A stretch of 64,000 nucleotides of DNA, taken from assembly GCF_017939615.1 (NCBI RefSeq), contig NZ_JAGKSR010000001.1, positions 1,860,001-1,924,000 on the forward strand. The letters run 5' to 3'. The position numbers and the translations under genes were made by a program. This stretch comes from Microbacterium sp. BLY. GTDB lineage: Bacteria; Actinomycetota; Actinomycetes; Actinomycetales; Microbacteriaceae. Shown here one piece after another: positions 50,483-59,004 of this stretch; the first letter of the stretch is position 1, and the number at the start of each line of letters is the position of its first letter. A model generated the notes under the pieces. That model made no database searches, had not been told where the DNA came from, and saw nothing but the letters and a program-made list of their open reading frames with translations.

Positions 50483-51430
50483 TCACCAGGTGAGGGCATC
50501 GGCGAGCGTGGGGTCCGGATCAGCGTCGGCGTACTCGGGCAGTGCGCGGAGGTCGGCGAGGAAGGCCGAGACCTCGGCGGCGTAGGCCGGGTCGGGATGC
50601 GTGCCGGCGATCTCGAGCAGAGGGGCGATGTCCATCGCGAGGATGAGGTCGAGGCGGGCGGTGACGGCGGCATGCGCTCCCGCCTCCTGCAGCACGCGGA
50701 TGCCGCCGCGGAGCGCAGCGAGGTAGTCGCGGAGCACGGGAAGCTGCGCCTTGCTCTGGGTGATCGACGTGCCGTCCGGGCGCACACGCCAGCGCACGAC
50801 GACCTCGGGCAGCACGTCGAAGGCACGCGCCCGCGTGTACATGGTCTGCGCCACGACCTGATCCTCGTACGCGACGCCCTCCGGGAACCGGAGGGCGGAC
50901 CACATCTCCGTGCGGCTCACCTTGGACCACGCGACGATGTTCGACACCGCCTGCGGGTGGGCGTCGAGTGTGGTGCCGAGACGAGCAGGGGTGGTGGCTG
51001 CGGCCACCCAGGGCTGCACGCGGCCCGCGGCGTAGCCGTCGCCGGCGGGGCGCAGCCGCACGTACGCGCCGGCGGCGAAGTCGCTCCCGGTGCGCTCCAG
51101 GGTGCCGATCAGGTGCTCCAGGGCACGCGGCGTCAGCTCGTCGTCGGCGTCGAGGAAGCCCGTGAAGGGGGTGTCGACGAGGCCGAGGCCGACGTTGCGT
51201 GCGGCACCGAGTCCGATCGACGCGTCGTGGCGGACGACGGTGAAGCGGTCGTCCGCGGCGGCCGCGGCGGCGAAGACCGCCCGGGTGTCGTCGACGGAGC
51301 CGTCGTCGATGAGGACGGCGCGCCAGCGCTGATCGGTCTGCGCGCGGAGCGAGTCGAGGGCGGCGGGGGCGAACGCGGCGATGTCGCGCCCTGGCACGAT
51401 CATCGTCACGATCGGAGTGGGGGCGGTCAC
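50483..51430 (-). CDS. Family 2 glycosyltransferase
   Basis: The 315-aa GT-A enzyme begins with IVTMIVPGRDIAAFAPAALD. VLIDDGSVDDT (about 40-50) and FLDADDELTP (about 92-101) carry the two acidic nucleotide-sugar/metal motifs, and GLGAARNVGL lies between them. The C-terminal third is helical. No sugar or acceptor can be inferred. The GTG start at 51430 lies 6 nt after TAGACT. Confidence 0.87.
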   Translation of the reverse strand: MTAPTPIVTMIVPGRDIAAFAPAALDSLRAQTDQRWRAVLIDDGSVDDTRAVFAAAAAADDRFTVVRHDASIGLGAARNVGLGLVDTPFTGFLDADDELTPRALEHLIGTLERTGSDFAAGAYVRLRPAGDGYAAGRVQPWVAAATTPARLGTTLDAHPQAVSNIVAWSKVSRTEMWSALRFPEGVAYEDQVVAQTMYTRARAFDVLPEVVVRWRVRPDGTSITQSKAQLPVLRDYLAALRGGIRVLQEAGAHAAVTARLDLILAMDIAPLLEIAGTHPDPAYAAEVSAFLADLRALPEYADADPDPTLADALTW

Positions 51431-51436
51431 GACCCG

Positions 51437-51442
51437 AGTCTA
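51437..51442 (-). promoter_or_regulatory. -10 element TAGACT, leaderless promoter of the glycosyltransferase gene
   Basis: On the minus strand TAGACT is followed by 6 nt (cgggtc) and the GTG at 51430. Confidence 0.6.
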
Positions 51443-51452
51443 GAGCCGGTGG

Positions 51453-52589
51453 TCACCGGCGGACCGCGTCGACCGCTGCGGAGACGAGTGCGGCCAGGCG
51501 TTCGGGGGCGTCGGCCGGGAGGGGGGAGCGCCCGAACGTGAACCGCACCGCCGTCTGTGCGACCTCGGGGGCGATGCCGCAGGCGAGGAGCACGGGCGAG
51601 GGCTCGTCGCTCCCGGCCGCACATGCGGAGCCGCTGGACGAGATCACCCCGCGGCGTTCCAGTTCGAGGAGCACCGCCTCACCGCCCACCCCGGCGATCG
51701 TGAAACTCGCGGTGCCGGGAAGCCGGTGCACGGGGTGCCCCGTGACCGCCGCCTCCGGGATGAGCCGCCGCACGGCCGCGATGAAGCGCGAGGTCGTGGC
51801 ACCGACCAGGGCGACCGTGCCCGCGCGCCCTCGTTCCGCCAGTTCCAGGGCGGTCGCGAGTCCGACCGCGCCCGCGACGTCGACGGTGCCGGAGCGTCGC
51901 CCCCGCTCCTGGCCGCCCCCGTGGAGCACCGGCTCCAGGGGGAGCCGGCCGCGCACGACCAGCGCCCCCGTGCCCTTAGGGGCGCCGAGCTTGTGACCGG
52001 CGATCGAGACGGCGTCCGCGTCCAGGCCGTCCAGGGCCAGCCATCCGGCCGACTGCACGGCGTCGACGTGGAGGAGTGCACCCTGAGCGCGGGCGACCTC
52101 GCGGAGCGCGGCGACGTCCTGGACGGTGCCGATCTCGTTGTTCGCGTGCCCGACGGACACGAGCAGGGTGTCGTCCGTGAGCACCGCGTCGAGGGCGGCG
52201 GGGCTGACCCGCCCCGTCGCATCGACGGACGGCATCGACACGCTCACGTCGTGGAAGCGGGCGAGGTAGGCGGCGGACTCGCGGATCGATTCGTGCTCGA
52301 TGGGGGACACGACGAGGCGTCGACGACCCGACGTGAGCCCCCCGAGCACGAGGCCCTTCACGGCCAGATTGTTCGCCTCGGTCCCGCCGGCGGTGAAGAC
52401 GACGTCGCCGGTGCGCACCCCGAAGACGCGTGCCACGCGGGCGCGGGCGTCCTCCAGCGCGCGCGCCGCCGCCTCGCCCGCGGTGTGGTGACTGGCGGGG
52501 TTGCCGAACATCTCGGTGAGGTAGGGCTCCATGGCCTCCCGCACCTCCGGGCGCACGGGCGAGGTCGCGGCGTGGTCGAGGTACAGCAC
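51453..52589 (-). CDS. Cysteine desulfurase (NifS/IscS type) of the NAD operon
   Basis: This 378-aa class V PLP enzyme takes sulfur from cysteine. The PLP lysine is K200 in SIAGHKLGAPKGTGAL, and the active-site cysteine is C323 in the long loop SSSGSACAAGSDEPSP, the IscS/NifS (group I) form. It is the last gene of the nad operon, 4 nt after nadC. By analogy with nifS genes next to nad genes in Bacillus, it probably serves NadA cluster assembly. It starts at GTG 52589. Confidence 0.92.
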   Translation of the reverse strand: MLYLDHAATSPVRPEVREAMEPYLTEMFGNPASHHTAGEAAARALEDARARVARVFGVRTGDVVFTAGGTEANNLAVKGLVLGGLTSGRRRLVVSPIEHESIRESAAYLARFHDVSVSMPSVDATGRVSPAALDAVLTDDTLLVSVGHANNEIGTVQDVAALREVARAQGALLHVDAVQSAGWLALDGLDADAVSIAGHKLGAPKGTGALVVRGRLPLEPVLHGGGQERGRRSGTVDVAGAVGLATALELAERGRAGTVALVGATTSRFIAAVRRLIPEAAVTGHPVHRLPGTASFTIAGVGGEAVLLELERRGVISSSGSACAAGSDEPSPVLLACGIAPEVAQTAVRFTFGRSPLPADAPERLAALVSAAVDAVRR

Positions 52590-52593
52590 GGCC

Positions 52594-53445
52594 TCAGTCG
52601 ATCCGCAGGTCGAGGCCGAGATCGAGGGCGCGGGCCGAGTGGGTCAGGGCACCGACGGAGATGACATCCACTCCGGTCTCGGCGATGGCGCGCACTGTCG
52701 CCAGGTCGACGCCGCCGGAGGCCTCCACTGTCGCGCGTCCGCCGATCAGCGCCACGCCCTCCCGCAGGTCGGCGAGCGAGAAGTTGTCGAGGAGCACGGT
52801 GTGGGCCCCGCCGTCCAGGACGGCGGGGATCTGGTCGAGGCGGTCGACCTCGACCACGACGTGCGCCGTATGCGGCAGCCGCGAAAGGGCGTCGCGGAGG
52901 GCCGTCGCGAGGTCGAGACCGGATCGCCGGAGGACGGCGAGGTGGTTGTCCTTGGCCATCACGGCGTCCGAGAGCGAGTACCGGTGGTTGCGACCACCGC
53001 CGGAGGCGACCGCGTGCCGTTCGAAGGCCCGGAGCCCCGGCGTCGTCTTGCGGGTGTCGGCGATCCGGGCGGTCGTCCCGTCGATCGCGCGGACGTACGC
53101 GGCGGTGAGCGTCGCGATACCGGACATCCTCTGGACGAAGTTGAGGGCCACGCGCTCGGCGGTGAGGACGGCGCGGGCGGGACCGGTCACGGTGGCCAGG
53201 ACGTCGGCGGCCGCGAACGCGTCGCCGTCACCCACGTGCAGGTCGACGGTCAGGGCGGGGTCGGTGAGGAGGAAGGCGGCGGCGAACACCTCGCCGCCGC
53301 TGAAGACGCCGTCCTCGCGGGCGACGAGGTCGGCGGTGGCGGTGGCGTCAGCGGGGAGGAGGGTGGTGCTGGTGAGGTCGCCCCATGGGGCGTCCTCCTC
53401 CAGGGCGGCTCCGACGACGCGGTGCAGGGTGGCGCGGGTGAGCAT
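52594..53445 (-). CDS. nadC: Nicotinate-nucleotide pyrophosphorylase (quinolinate phosphoribosyltransferase)
   Basis: The 283-aa enzyme makes nicotinate mononucleotide from quinolinate and PRPP. Motifs are EDAPWGDLTS, LNFVQRMSGIAT, ADTRKTTPGLRAFE (catalytic Arg/Lys), GGGRNHRYSLSDAVMAKDNH, and VEASGGVDLATVRAIAETGV. Its ATG shares one base with the nadB stop (TGATG). Confidence 0.95.
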   Translation of the reverse strand: MLTRATLHRVVGAALEEDAPWGDLTSTTLLPADATATADLVAREDGVFSGGEVFAAAFLLTDPALTVDLHVGDGDAFAAADVLATVTGPARAVLTAERVALNFVQRMSGIATLTAAYVRAIDGTTARIADTRKTTPGLRAFERHAVASGGGRNHRYSLSDAVMAKDNHLAVLRRSGLDLATALRDALSRLPHTAHVVVEVDRLDQIPAVLDGGAHTVLLDNFSLADLREGVALIGGRATVEASGGVDLATVRAIAETGVDVISVGALTHSARALDLGLDLRID

Positions 53446-54959
53446 CAGGCGGTCTCCAGGATCGGGGGGTGCGCGGGGATCGGCGGCACGGGAGCAGGGT
53501 CGTCGCGGTGATGGGCGCCGACCGAGACGGTCCGGGCGAGAGCCGCGCGGAGGGTGGCGTCGGCGAGCAGCAGCAGGTTCCTGTCCTCGTGTGTGCGGAC
53601 GTCGTGGGCGGGCGGCGTCCCCACGGTCCAGGCGCGGACGATCCCGAGCGCCCGCTGCAGGCCGGGGCCGGTTCGCCGCAGTCCTCCCTCGTCCCACAGG
53701 AGCCGCTGCAGCGCGGCACGGTCGAAGGCAGGAGCGGAGACGTCGTGCGGGTGCGGGTTCGCCCCCGGGGCGGAGGGCGCCGTGCGGTGAGGGGGCGGCC
53801 ACGGTTCGGAGAGAGCGGCCGCCGCCCTGGCGCCGAAGACGGCGCCTTCGAGGAGGGAGTTGGACGCGAGCCGGTTCGCCCCGTGCACGCCCGTGCGCGC
53901 GGCCTCCCCGACGACGAAGAGCCCGGGGAGCGTGGTGCGGCCGTGCAGATCGGTGATCACGCCGCCCATGAGGTAGTGCGCGGCCGGGGTCACGGGCAGC
54001 GGTTCCCGGGACCAGTCGTGGCCGCGGGTCCGCGTGACGCGGTCGATCGTCGGGAAGCGGCGGGCGAGCGTGTCCGCCCCGAGCTCCGTCGCGTCGAGGT
54101 GCACCGGCGTCCCCTGCACCGCGGCCTGCCGGGCGATGGCCCGCGCGACGACATCGCGGGGGGCGAGTTCCCCGTCGGGGTGACTGTCGAAGACGAAGCG
54201 TCGCCCGTCGCGATCGCGGAGGACGGCGCCCTCGCCGCGGACGGCTTCGGAGAGGAGGAAGACGGGGATGCCGGGGAGGACGGTCGGGTGGAACTGGACG
54301 AACTCCAGGTCGGCGACCGCGGCGCCGGCGCGCAGCGCGGCGGCGATGCCGTCGCCGGTGGCCCCTTCCGGGTTCGTGGTGTGGGCGTAGAGCTGCCCCG
54401 CCCCTCCCGTCGCGAGGATCACGGCGTCCGCATCCAGCTCCACCGGCCCCTCCGCGGTGAGCAGGGCGACGCCGCGCACGCGTCCGGCGTGCGGGCGGAG
54501 GTCGACGAGCATCGCGTGCTCGCGCACGAGGACGGACGTGCGGCGGAGGGCGGCGCACAGCGCCGCGGCGATCGCGGCGCCCGTCGCGTCGCCGCCGGCG
54601 TGGAGGATGCGGGCATGGGTGTGCGCGGCCTCGCGCCCCCGGGCGAGGGAGCCGTCCTCCGCATGGTCGAAGGAGACCCCGCGGGCGACGAGCTCTGCGA
54701 TGCGGGCGGCGCCGTCGCTCACGAGGGCGTCCACCGCGTCGGGGTCGGCGAGGCCCGCCCCGGCGGTGATCGTGTCGGCGGCGTGGGCGACCGGACCGTC
54801 GCCCGGCCCGTAGCTCCCGGCCACCCCTCCCTGGGCGAGCGGGGTGCACCCGTCGCCGAGTGTCCCCTTCGTGACCACGGTGACCGTGTGCCCGGCCTCG
54901 TGGGCGTGCAGGGCGGCGGTGAGCCCCGCGATCCCCGAACCGACGACGACGACGTTCAT
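53445..54959 (-). CDS. nadB: L-aspartate oxidase
   Basis: The 504-aa flavoenzyme oxidises aspartate to iminoaspartate for NadA. FAD binding is at MNVVVVGSGIAGLTAALHA; the substrate-domain motifs are DHAEDGSLARGREAAHTHAR, EFVQFHPTVL and HYLMGGVITDLHGRT. GVHGANRLASNSLLEGAVFG is typical of the succinate dehydrogenase/NadB flavoprotein family. The C-terminal helical domain is present. ATGA overlap with nadA. Confidence 0.95.
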   Translation of the reverse strand: MNVVVVGSGIAGLTAALHAHEAGHTVTVVTKGTLGDGCTPLAQGGVAGSYGPGDGPVAHAADTITAGAGLADPDAVDALVSDGAARIAELVARGVSFDHAEDGSLARGREAAHTHARILHAGGDATGAAIAAALCAALRRTSVLVREHAMLVDLRPHAGRVRGVALLTAEGPVELDADAVILATGGAGQLYAHTTNPEGATGDGIAAALRAGAAVADLEFVQFHPTVLPGIPVFLLSEAVRGEGAVLRDRDGRRFVFDSHPDGELAPRDVVARAIARQAAVQGTPVHLDATELGADTLARRFPTIDRVTRTRGHDWSREPLPVTPAAHYLMGGVITDLHGRTTLPGLFVVGEAARTGVHGANRLASNSLLEGAVFGARAAAALSEPWPPPHRTAPSAPGANPHPHDVSAPAFDRAALQRLLWDEGGLRRTGPGLQRALGIVRAWTVGTPPAHDVRTHEDRNLLLLADATLRAALARTVSVGAHHRDDPAPVPPIPAHPPILETA

Positions 54960-56293
54960 CGGACGCCGGCGGTGGCCGGGGGCTTGGCGGCCAGCATGCG
55001 CTCCAGGGCGATCCGTGCCGGGTCGGCGACGTCGGGCGAGACTGTGATCCGGTTCGGGGTCCGCCCGGCCACGAGCTCCTCCAGCACCCAGGCGAGATAG
55101 CCGGGGTGGATCCGGTACATAGTCGAGCAGGGGCAGACGACCGGGTCGAGACAGAAGATCCGATGCTGCGGATACTGCGCAGCGAGGCGCCGCACGAGGT
55201 TGATCTCCGTGCCGATCGCGAAGGTCGTCGGCTCGACGGCGTCGGCGATGGCGCGGCGGATGTACTCGGTCGACCCGGCCTCGTCCGCGGCGTCCACCAC
55301 CTCCATCGGGCACTCGGGGTGGACGATCACGCGGACCCCGGGGTGCTCGGTGCGGGCCTGGTCGATCTGGGCGACGGTGAAGCGCCGGTGCACGGAGCAG
55401 AAGCCGTGCCAGAGGATCACCTGCGCGTCGACGAGCTCGTCCGGCGTGGATCCGCCGAGCGCTCGCCGCGGGTTCCACATCGGCATCCGGTCGAGCGGTA
55501 CGCCCAGGGCCTTCGCCGTGTTGCGTCCCAGGTGCTGGTCGGGGAAGAAGAGCACCCGGCGGCCGCGGGCGAACGCCCACTCGAGCACGGTCGTCGCGTT
55601 GGCCGAGGTACAGACGATGCCGCCGTGTCGGCCGACGAAGCCCTTGATCGCCGCCGAGGAGTTCATGTACGTGACGGGGATCACGGGCACGCGCCCGTCG
55701 GCGTCCGGGGTGTCGAGGTCGCCGAGCACGTCGGCGAGCTGCTCCCAGCACTCCTCGACCTGGTCGATGTCCGCCATGTCGGCCATGGAGCACCCGGCCG
55801 CGAGGTTCGGCAGGACGACGGACTGGTGCGGCTGAGAGAGCAGGTCGGCGGTCTCGGCCATGAAGTGCACGCCGCAGAAGACGATCGCCTCCGCCTCCGG
55901 CCGCATCGTGGCGGCGGTGGCGAGCTGGAACGAATCGCCCACCTCGTCGGCATGCGTCACGACCTCCTCGCGCTGGTAGAAGTGTCCGAGGATCACGACC
56001 CGGTCGCCGAGTGCCGTCTTGGCCGCATCGATGCGGCGGTGGAGTTCCGCTTCGTCCGCCTCGCGGTACGCCGCGGGGAGCTCGCCCTGTCGCGGCGCAC
56101 CCGTCGGGATGACGTCGCCCATGGACGAGCCGGGTCCGTAGCCCGGTCGCGTGTCGAAGTCCCACGGGCCGACGGCGAGGTCGGTGGTGCAGGTGGCGTC
56201 GGTCGATGCGCCGCCGACGATGGCCTGGATCGCGTGGTCGACGGACGGATCCGACGGGGGAACGGCGGGCGTCGGGACGAAGGTGATGCTCAT
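54956..56293 (-). CDS. nadA: Quinolinate synthase
   Basis: The 445-aa [4Fe-4S] enzyme condenses iminoaspartate with DHAP. It is the long actinobacterial/Bacillus-like form. Conserved parts are VILGHFYQREEVVTHADEVG, FCGVHFMAETADLLS and the cluster cysteines in LAAGCSMADM, HGFCSVH or HPECPMEV, and CPCSTMYRI. About 50 residues at the N-terminus are variable. Its ATG overlaps the stop of the NrtR-like gene. Confidence 0.95.
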   Translation of the reverse strand: MSITFVPTPAVPPSDPSVDHAIQAIVGGASTDATCTTDLAVGPWDFDTRPGYGPGSSMGDVIPTGAPRQGELPAAYREADEAELHRRIDAAKTALGDRVVILGHFYQREEVVTHADEVGDSFQLATAATMRPEAEAIVFCGVHFMAETADLLSQPHQSVVLPNLAAGCSMADMADIDQVEECWEQLADVLGDLDTPDADGRVPVIPVTYMNSSAAIKGFVGRHGGIVCTSANATTVLEWAFARGRRVLFFPDQHLGRNTAKALGVPLDRMPMWNPRRALGGSTPDELVDAQVILWHGFCSVHRRFTVAQIDQARTEHPGVRVIVHPECPMEVVDAADEAGSTEYIRRAIADAVEPTTFAIGTEINLVRRLAAQYPQHRIFCLDPVVCPCSTMYRIHPGYLAWVLEELVAGRTPNRITVSPDVADPARIALERMLAAKPPATAGVR

Positions 56294-57006
56294 CGGATCC
56301 TCGTTTCCTCGGGGCGGAGCGGGCCGCGGTCGGCCAGCTCGAGGTCGGTGTCGTCGCGGTACAGGCGGGCGGGCCGGTGGCTGCCCGTGCGGAAGCGGTC
56401 GGTGCGGGTGAGGTTGCCGGCGGTCTCCACCTGTCGCCGGAAGTTCGCGGGGTCGAGCGGTCGTCCGAGGATCGACTCGTACGCCTCCCGCAGCTCGGCG
56501 AGGGTGAACTCGGTGGGCAGGAAGCCCTGGGCCACCCGGCTGTAGCCGACCTTGTTGCGCAGTCGCCACAGCGCGTACTCGACGATCTCGCGGTGGTCGA
56601 AGGCCAGGGCGGGGAGATCGTCCACGTCGAACCACTCGACGTTCTCCGGGGCGCGTCCCGAGGCGCGGTGGGCGGCGATCTGCGCTTCGACGTCGTCCTG
56701 TCGCAGCAGCGCCCAGTAGACGAGGGAGATGACGCGGGTGGGGGAGCGGTCGACGGCTCCGAAGGCGTACAGCTGCTCCAGGTAGGTCGGCGACAGCCCG
56801 GTGGTCTCGGCGAGCGTGCGGGCGGCGGCGTCGACGGGGGACTCCGCGGCCGTGAGCCAGCCCCCGGGGAGGGCCCACCGCTCCGCGAAGGGCTCTCGGG
56901 TGCGGCGCACGAGGGGGAGGGCGAGGACGGCGGCACCGTCGCCGCTGCGCCGCAGCGTGAGGATCACCGTCGAGACGGCGACGCGGATGTCCGCACTTCG
57001 AGTCAT
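56290..57006 (-). CDS. nrtR: NrtR-type Nudix transcriptional regulator of NAD synthesis
   Basis: This 238-aa protein has an N-terminal Nudix domain (about 5-145) with a degenerate Nudix box (GGWLTAAESPVDAAARTLAE followed by TTGL). A C-terminal winged helix follows (about 160-235, with YSRVAQGFLPTEFTLAELRE and RRQVETAGNLTRTD). This is the NrtR architecture: an ADP-ribose-sensing repressor of NAD genes. Its position as first gene of the nad operon predicts autoregulation. The ATG at 57006 is chosen to give the conserved N-terminus. Confidence 0.9.
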   Translation of the reverse strand: MTRSADIRVAVSTVILTLRRSGDGAAVLALPLVRRTREPFAERWALPGGWLTAAESPVDAAARTLAETTGLSPTYLEQLYAFGAVDRSPTRVISLVYWALLRQDDVEAQIAAHRASGRAPENVEWFDVDDLPALAFDHREIVEYALWRLRNKVGYSRVAQGFLPTEFTLAELREAYESILGRPLDPANFRRQVETAGNLTRTDRFRTGSHRPARLYRDDTDLELADRGPLRPEETRIR

Positions 57007-57028
57007 AGGCACCTTAACCTCCGCCTCG

Positions 57029-57055
57029 ATCTTAGTGTCATCCGGACCTTTAGTG
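57029..57055 (-). promoter_or_regulatory. nad operon promoter with candidate NrtR operator
   Basis: TAAGAT (57034-57029, minus strand) is a good -10 element. Two CACTAA sequences on the minus strand (TTAGTG at 57032-57037 and 57050-57055 on the plus strand) are 18 bp apart. They overlap the -10 and the -35 region, as expected for a repressor site. Confidence 0.5.
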
Positions 57056-57130
57056 CGAGTGTGTGACGACTCCTGGCGTCGAGTCCGAAACGTTATCTCC
57101 CCCACGCGAGAACGCTTGTCCCCTCGCGGC

Positions 57131-57161
57131 GGGTTTGTTAGGTTACTGTCCTAACAAACCC
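57131..57161 (+). promoter_or_regulatory. 12-bp inverted repeat around the ABC-importer promoter
   Basis: GGGTTTGTTAGG (57131-57142) and CCTAACAAACCC (57150-57161) are perfect inverted arms. The 7 nt between them (TTACTGT) contain a -10-like TACTGT. It may be an operator at the promoter, or a terminator hairpin of a leader transcript. Confidence 0.55.
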
Positions 57162-57190
57162 CTTCGAGGGCGGCCCGCAGGCCACCTCCC

Positions 57191-57219
57191 GGGGTTCCCG
57201 TGAACCCCGTCCGGGGTTC
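57191..57219 (+). promoter_or_regulatory. Mutually exclusive hairpins in the importer leader
   Basis: GGGGTTC (57191-57197), GAACCCC (57202-57208) and GGGGTTC (57213-57219) follow one another. The middle segment can pair with either neighbour, as in an attenuator or RNA switch. Confidence 0.4.
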
Positions 57220-57271
57220 GGCTCCAACCGGAGAATCCCTCCTGCAGTGCAGCACCGAGAGGAAATGACGA

Positions 57272-58963
57272 ATGATCCGTAACGGAAAGCGCAAGATCGC
57301 GCTCACGGCGGTCGCGGGGGCCTCGGTCCTCGCCCTGGGCTTGACGGCCTGTGGCAGTGGCGGGGGCGACGGCGGCGACGCCGACGGCGACCGTGCGCTG
57401 CGCGTCTGGGCGGGAAGCCAGACGCCGATCACCGCGAACTACAACCCGTTCGCGCCGACCGTGCTCCACGGCGCGCTCGGCCCGATCTACGAGCCCCTGT
57501 TCTTCTACAACAAGACGAAGGACGCCGAGCCGGTCGGCCTGATCGGCGACTCGTTCGAGTACAACGAGGACGGCACCCAGATCACGGTCAAGATCAAGCC
57601 CGACCTGAAGTGGAGCGACGGCGAGCCGCTCACCGCCGACGACGTCGTGTTCTCCTTCCAGTACGAGGCGAACAACCCCGAGGGCAACGGGCTGGTCTCG
57701 GCCGAGGCGACCGACGACACGACCGCGGTCCTGACATACTCGAGCGCCCAGTACACCACCGAGTTCCAGCGCATGGGCTCGAGCTACATCCTCCCGGAGC
57801 ACATCTGGAAGGATGTCACCGACTTCGCGAACTTCGCGAACGAGGAGCCCGTCGGCTCCGGGCCGTACGTCGTGGACAAGACCACCAGCGAGTCCTACAC
57901 GCTGGTCGCCAACGAGAACTACCGCGGTGCGGACGAGCTCGCCGTGAAGAAGGTGCAGTACATCGCCGTCGACAACAACCAGACCGCGCAGGACCTCCTC
58001 GCCGCCGGCAAGCTCGACTGGACGGGCATGTTCATCCCCAACCCGGACGACGTCACGGGCAACGGCGCGATCGATTGGATCAACACGCCGCAGGACCCGA
58101 CGGTGCTCTACACCTGCGCGAACGCCGACCTCGGCTGCACCGGCCCGCAGACCGATGTCGCGGTGCGTCAGGCGCTGAACGTCGCCATCGACCGCGCGAC
58201 CATCAAGGACAAGGCGTTCGTCGGCCTCACCGGTGACATCTCGCCCACGTACACGCTGCTCCCGCGCGACGAGAAGTGGCTCGCCGACTCGGCCAACGAG
58301 GTCAGCCCGCAGGAGGCGGACGTCGCCGAGGCCGGGGAGATCCTCGAGGCCGCCGGCTACACCAAGGGATCGTCCGGCATCTACGAGAAGGACGGCACCC
58401 CCGTCGAGCTCAGCCTGATCTCGGTCGACGGCTGGACCGACTACAACGACGCCGCGAAGCTCATCGCCGAGCAGGCCGAAGCCGCGGGCATCAAGGTGAC
58501 CGCCTCGACCGTGCAGTGGCAGGAGTTCTCCGACGCCCGCCAGGGCGGGAACTTCCAGCTCATCGTCGGCGGTGTCGTCGGCACGTCGGTCGCCGACCCG
58601 TTCCAGATCTACCGCGACTGGTTCGGCGGCACCGAGGTGGAGTCCACCAGCCCCGTCGGCACGGAGATCCCCGCTGGTCGCTGGAACTTCAGCCGCTACA
58701 GCAACCCGACGGTCGACGCGGCCATCCAGTCCGCGATCAGCACGAACGACGAGGCCGAGAAGAAGGAGCTGTACGCGACGATCCAGACCGAGATCGTGCG
58801 TGACCTGCCCTACATCCCGCTCGTGATCAACGCGACGCAGACCTTCTACAACACGAAGGACTACACCGGCTGGCCGACGGAGGAGGACCTCTACGCCTTC
58901 CCGCCGTCCTGGGGCGCCATCGCCGCCGGGTACGTGCTGACGCAGATCAAGCCGGCCGGCTGA
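57272..58963 (+). CDS. ABC importer substrate-binding lipoprotein (family 5, Opp/Dpp type)
   Basis: The 563-aa extracytoplasmic lipoprotein has a signal peptide with lipobox LTAC (C27) and a Gly/Asp-rich linker. The SBP_bac_5 domain starts with RVWAGSQTPITANYNPFAP and contains LKWSDGEPLTADDVVFSFQY, GSGPYVVDKTTS and VRQALNVAIDR. Family 5 proteins bind peptides, nickel or, often in actinobacteria, beta-oligosaccharides, and the ligand cannot be told here. It is the first and most strongly expressed-looking gene (small gap before the permeases). agagga lies upstream of the ATG. Confidence 0.9.
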   Translation: MIRNGKRKIALTAVAGASVLALGLTACGSGGGDGGDADGDRALRVWAGSQTPITANYNPFAPTVLHGALGPIYEPLFFYNKTKDAEPVGLIGDSFEYNEDGTQITVKIKPDLKWSDGEPLTADDVVFSFQYEANNPEGNGLVSAEATDDTTAVLTYSSAQYTTEFQRMGSSYILPEHIWKDVTDFANFANEEPVGSGPYVVDKTTSESYTLVANENYRGADELAVKKVQYIAVDNNQTAQDLLAAGKLDWTGMFIPNPDDVTGNGAIDWINTPQDPTVLYTCANADLGCTGPQTDVAVRQALNVAIDRATIKDKAFVGLTGDISPTYTLLPRDEKWLADSANEVSPQEADVAEAGEILEAAGYTKGSSGIYEKDGTPVELSLISVDGWTDYNDAAKLIAEQAEAAGIKVTASTVQWQEFSDARQGGNFQLIVGGVVGTSVADPFQIYRDWFGGTEVESTSPVGTEIPAGRWNFSRYSNPTVDAAIQSAISTNDEAEKKELYATIQTEIVRDLPYIPLVINATQTFYNTKDYTGWPTEEDLYAFPPSWGAIAAGYVLTQIKPAG

Positions 58964-59004
58964 GTCGAAGGAGTCGGGGAAGCAGGAAGTCAGGACACGG
59001 TGAC

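Noticed and set aside
53445-56936. One 1163-codon open frame across nadB and beyond
   Set aside because: High-GC frames stay open by chance. Only the NadB part (to ATG 54959) has family motifs; the rest is out of frame with nadA and nrtR.
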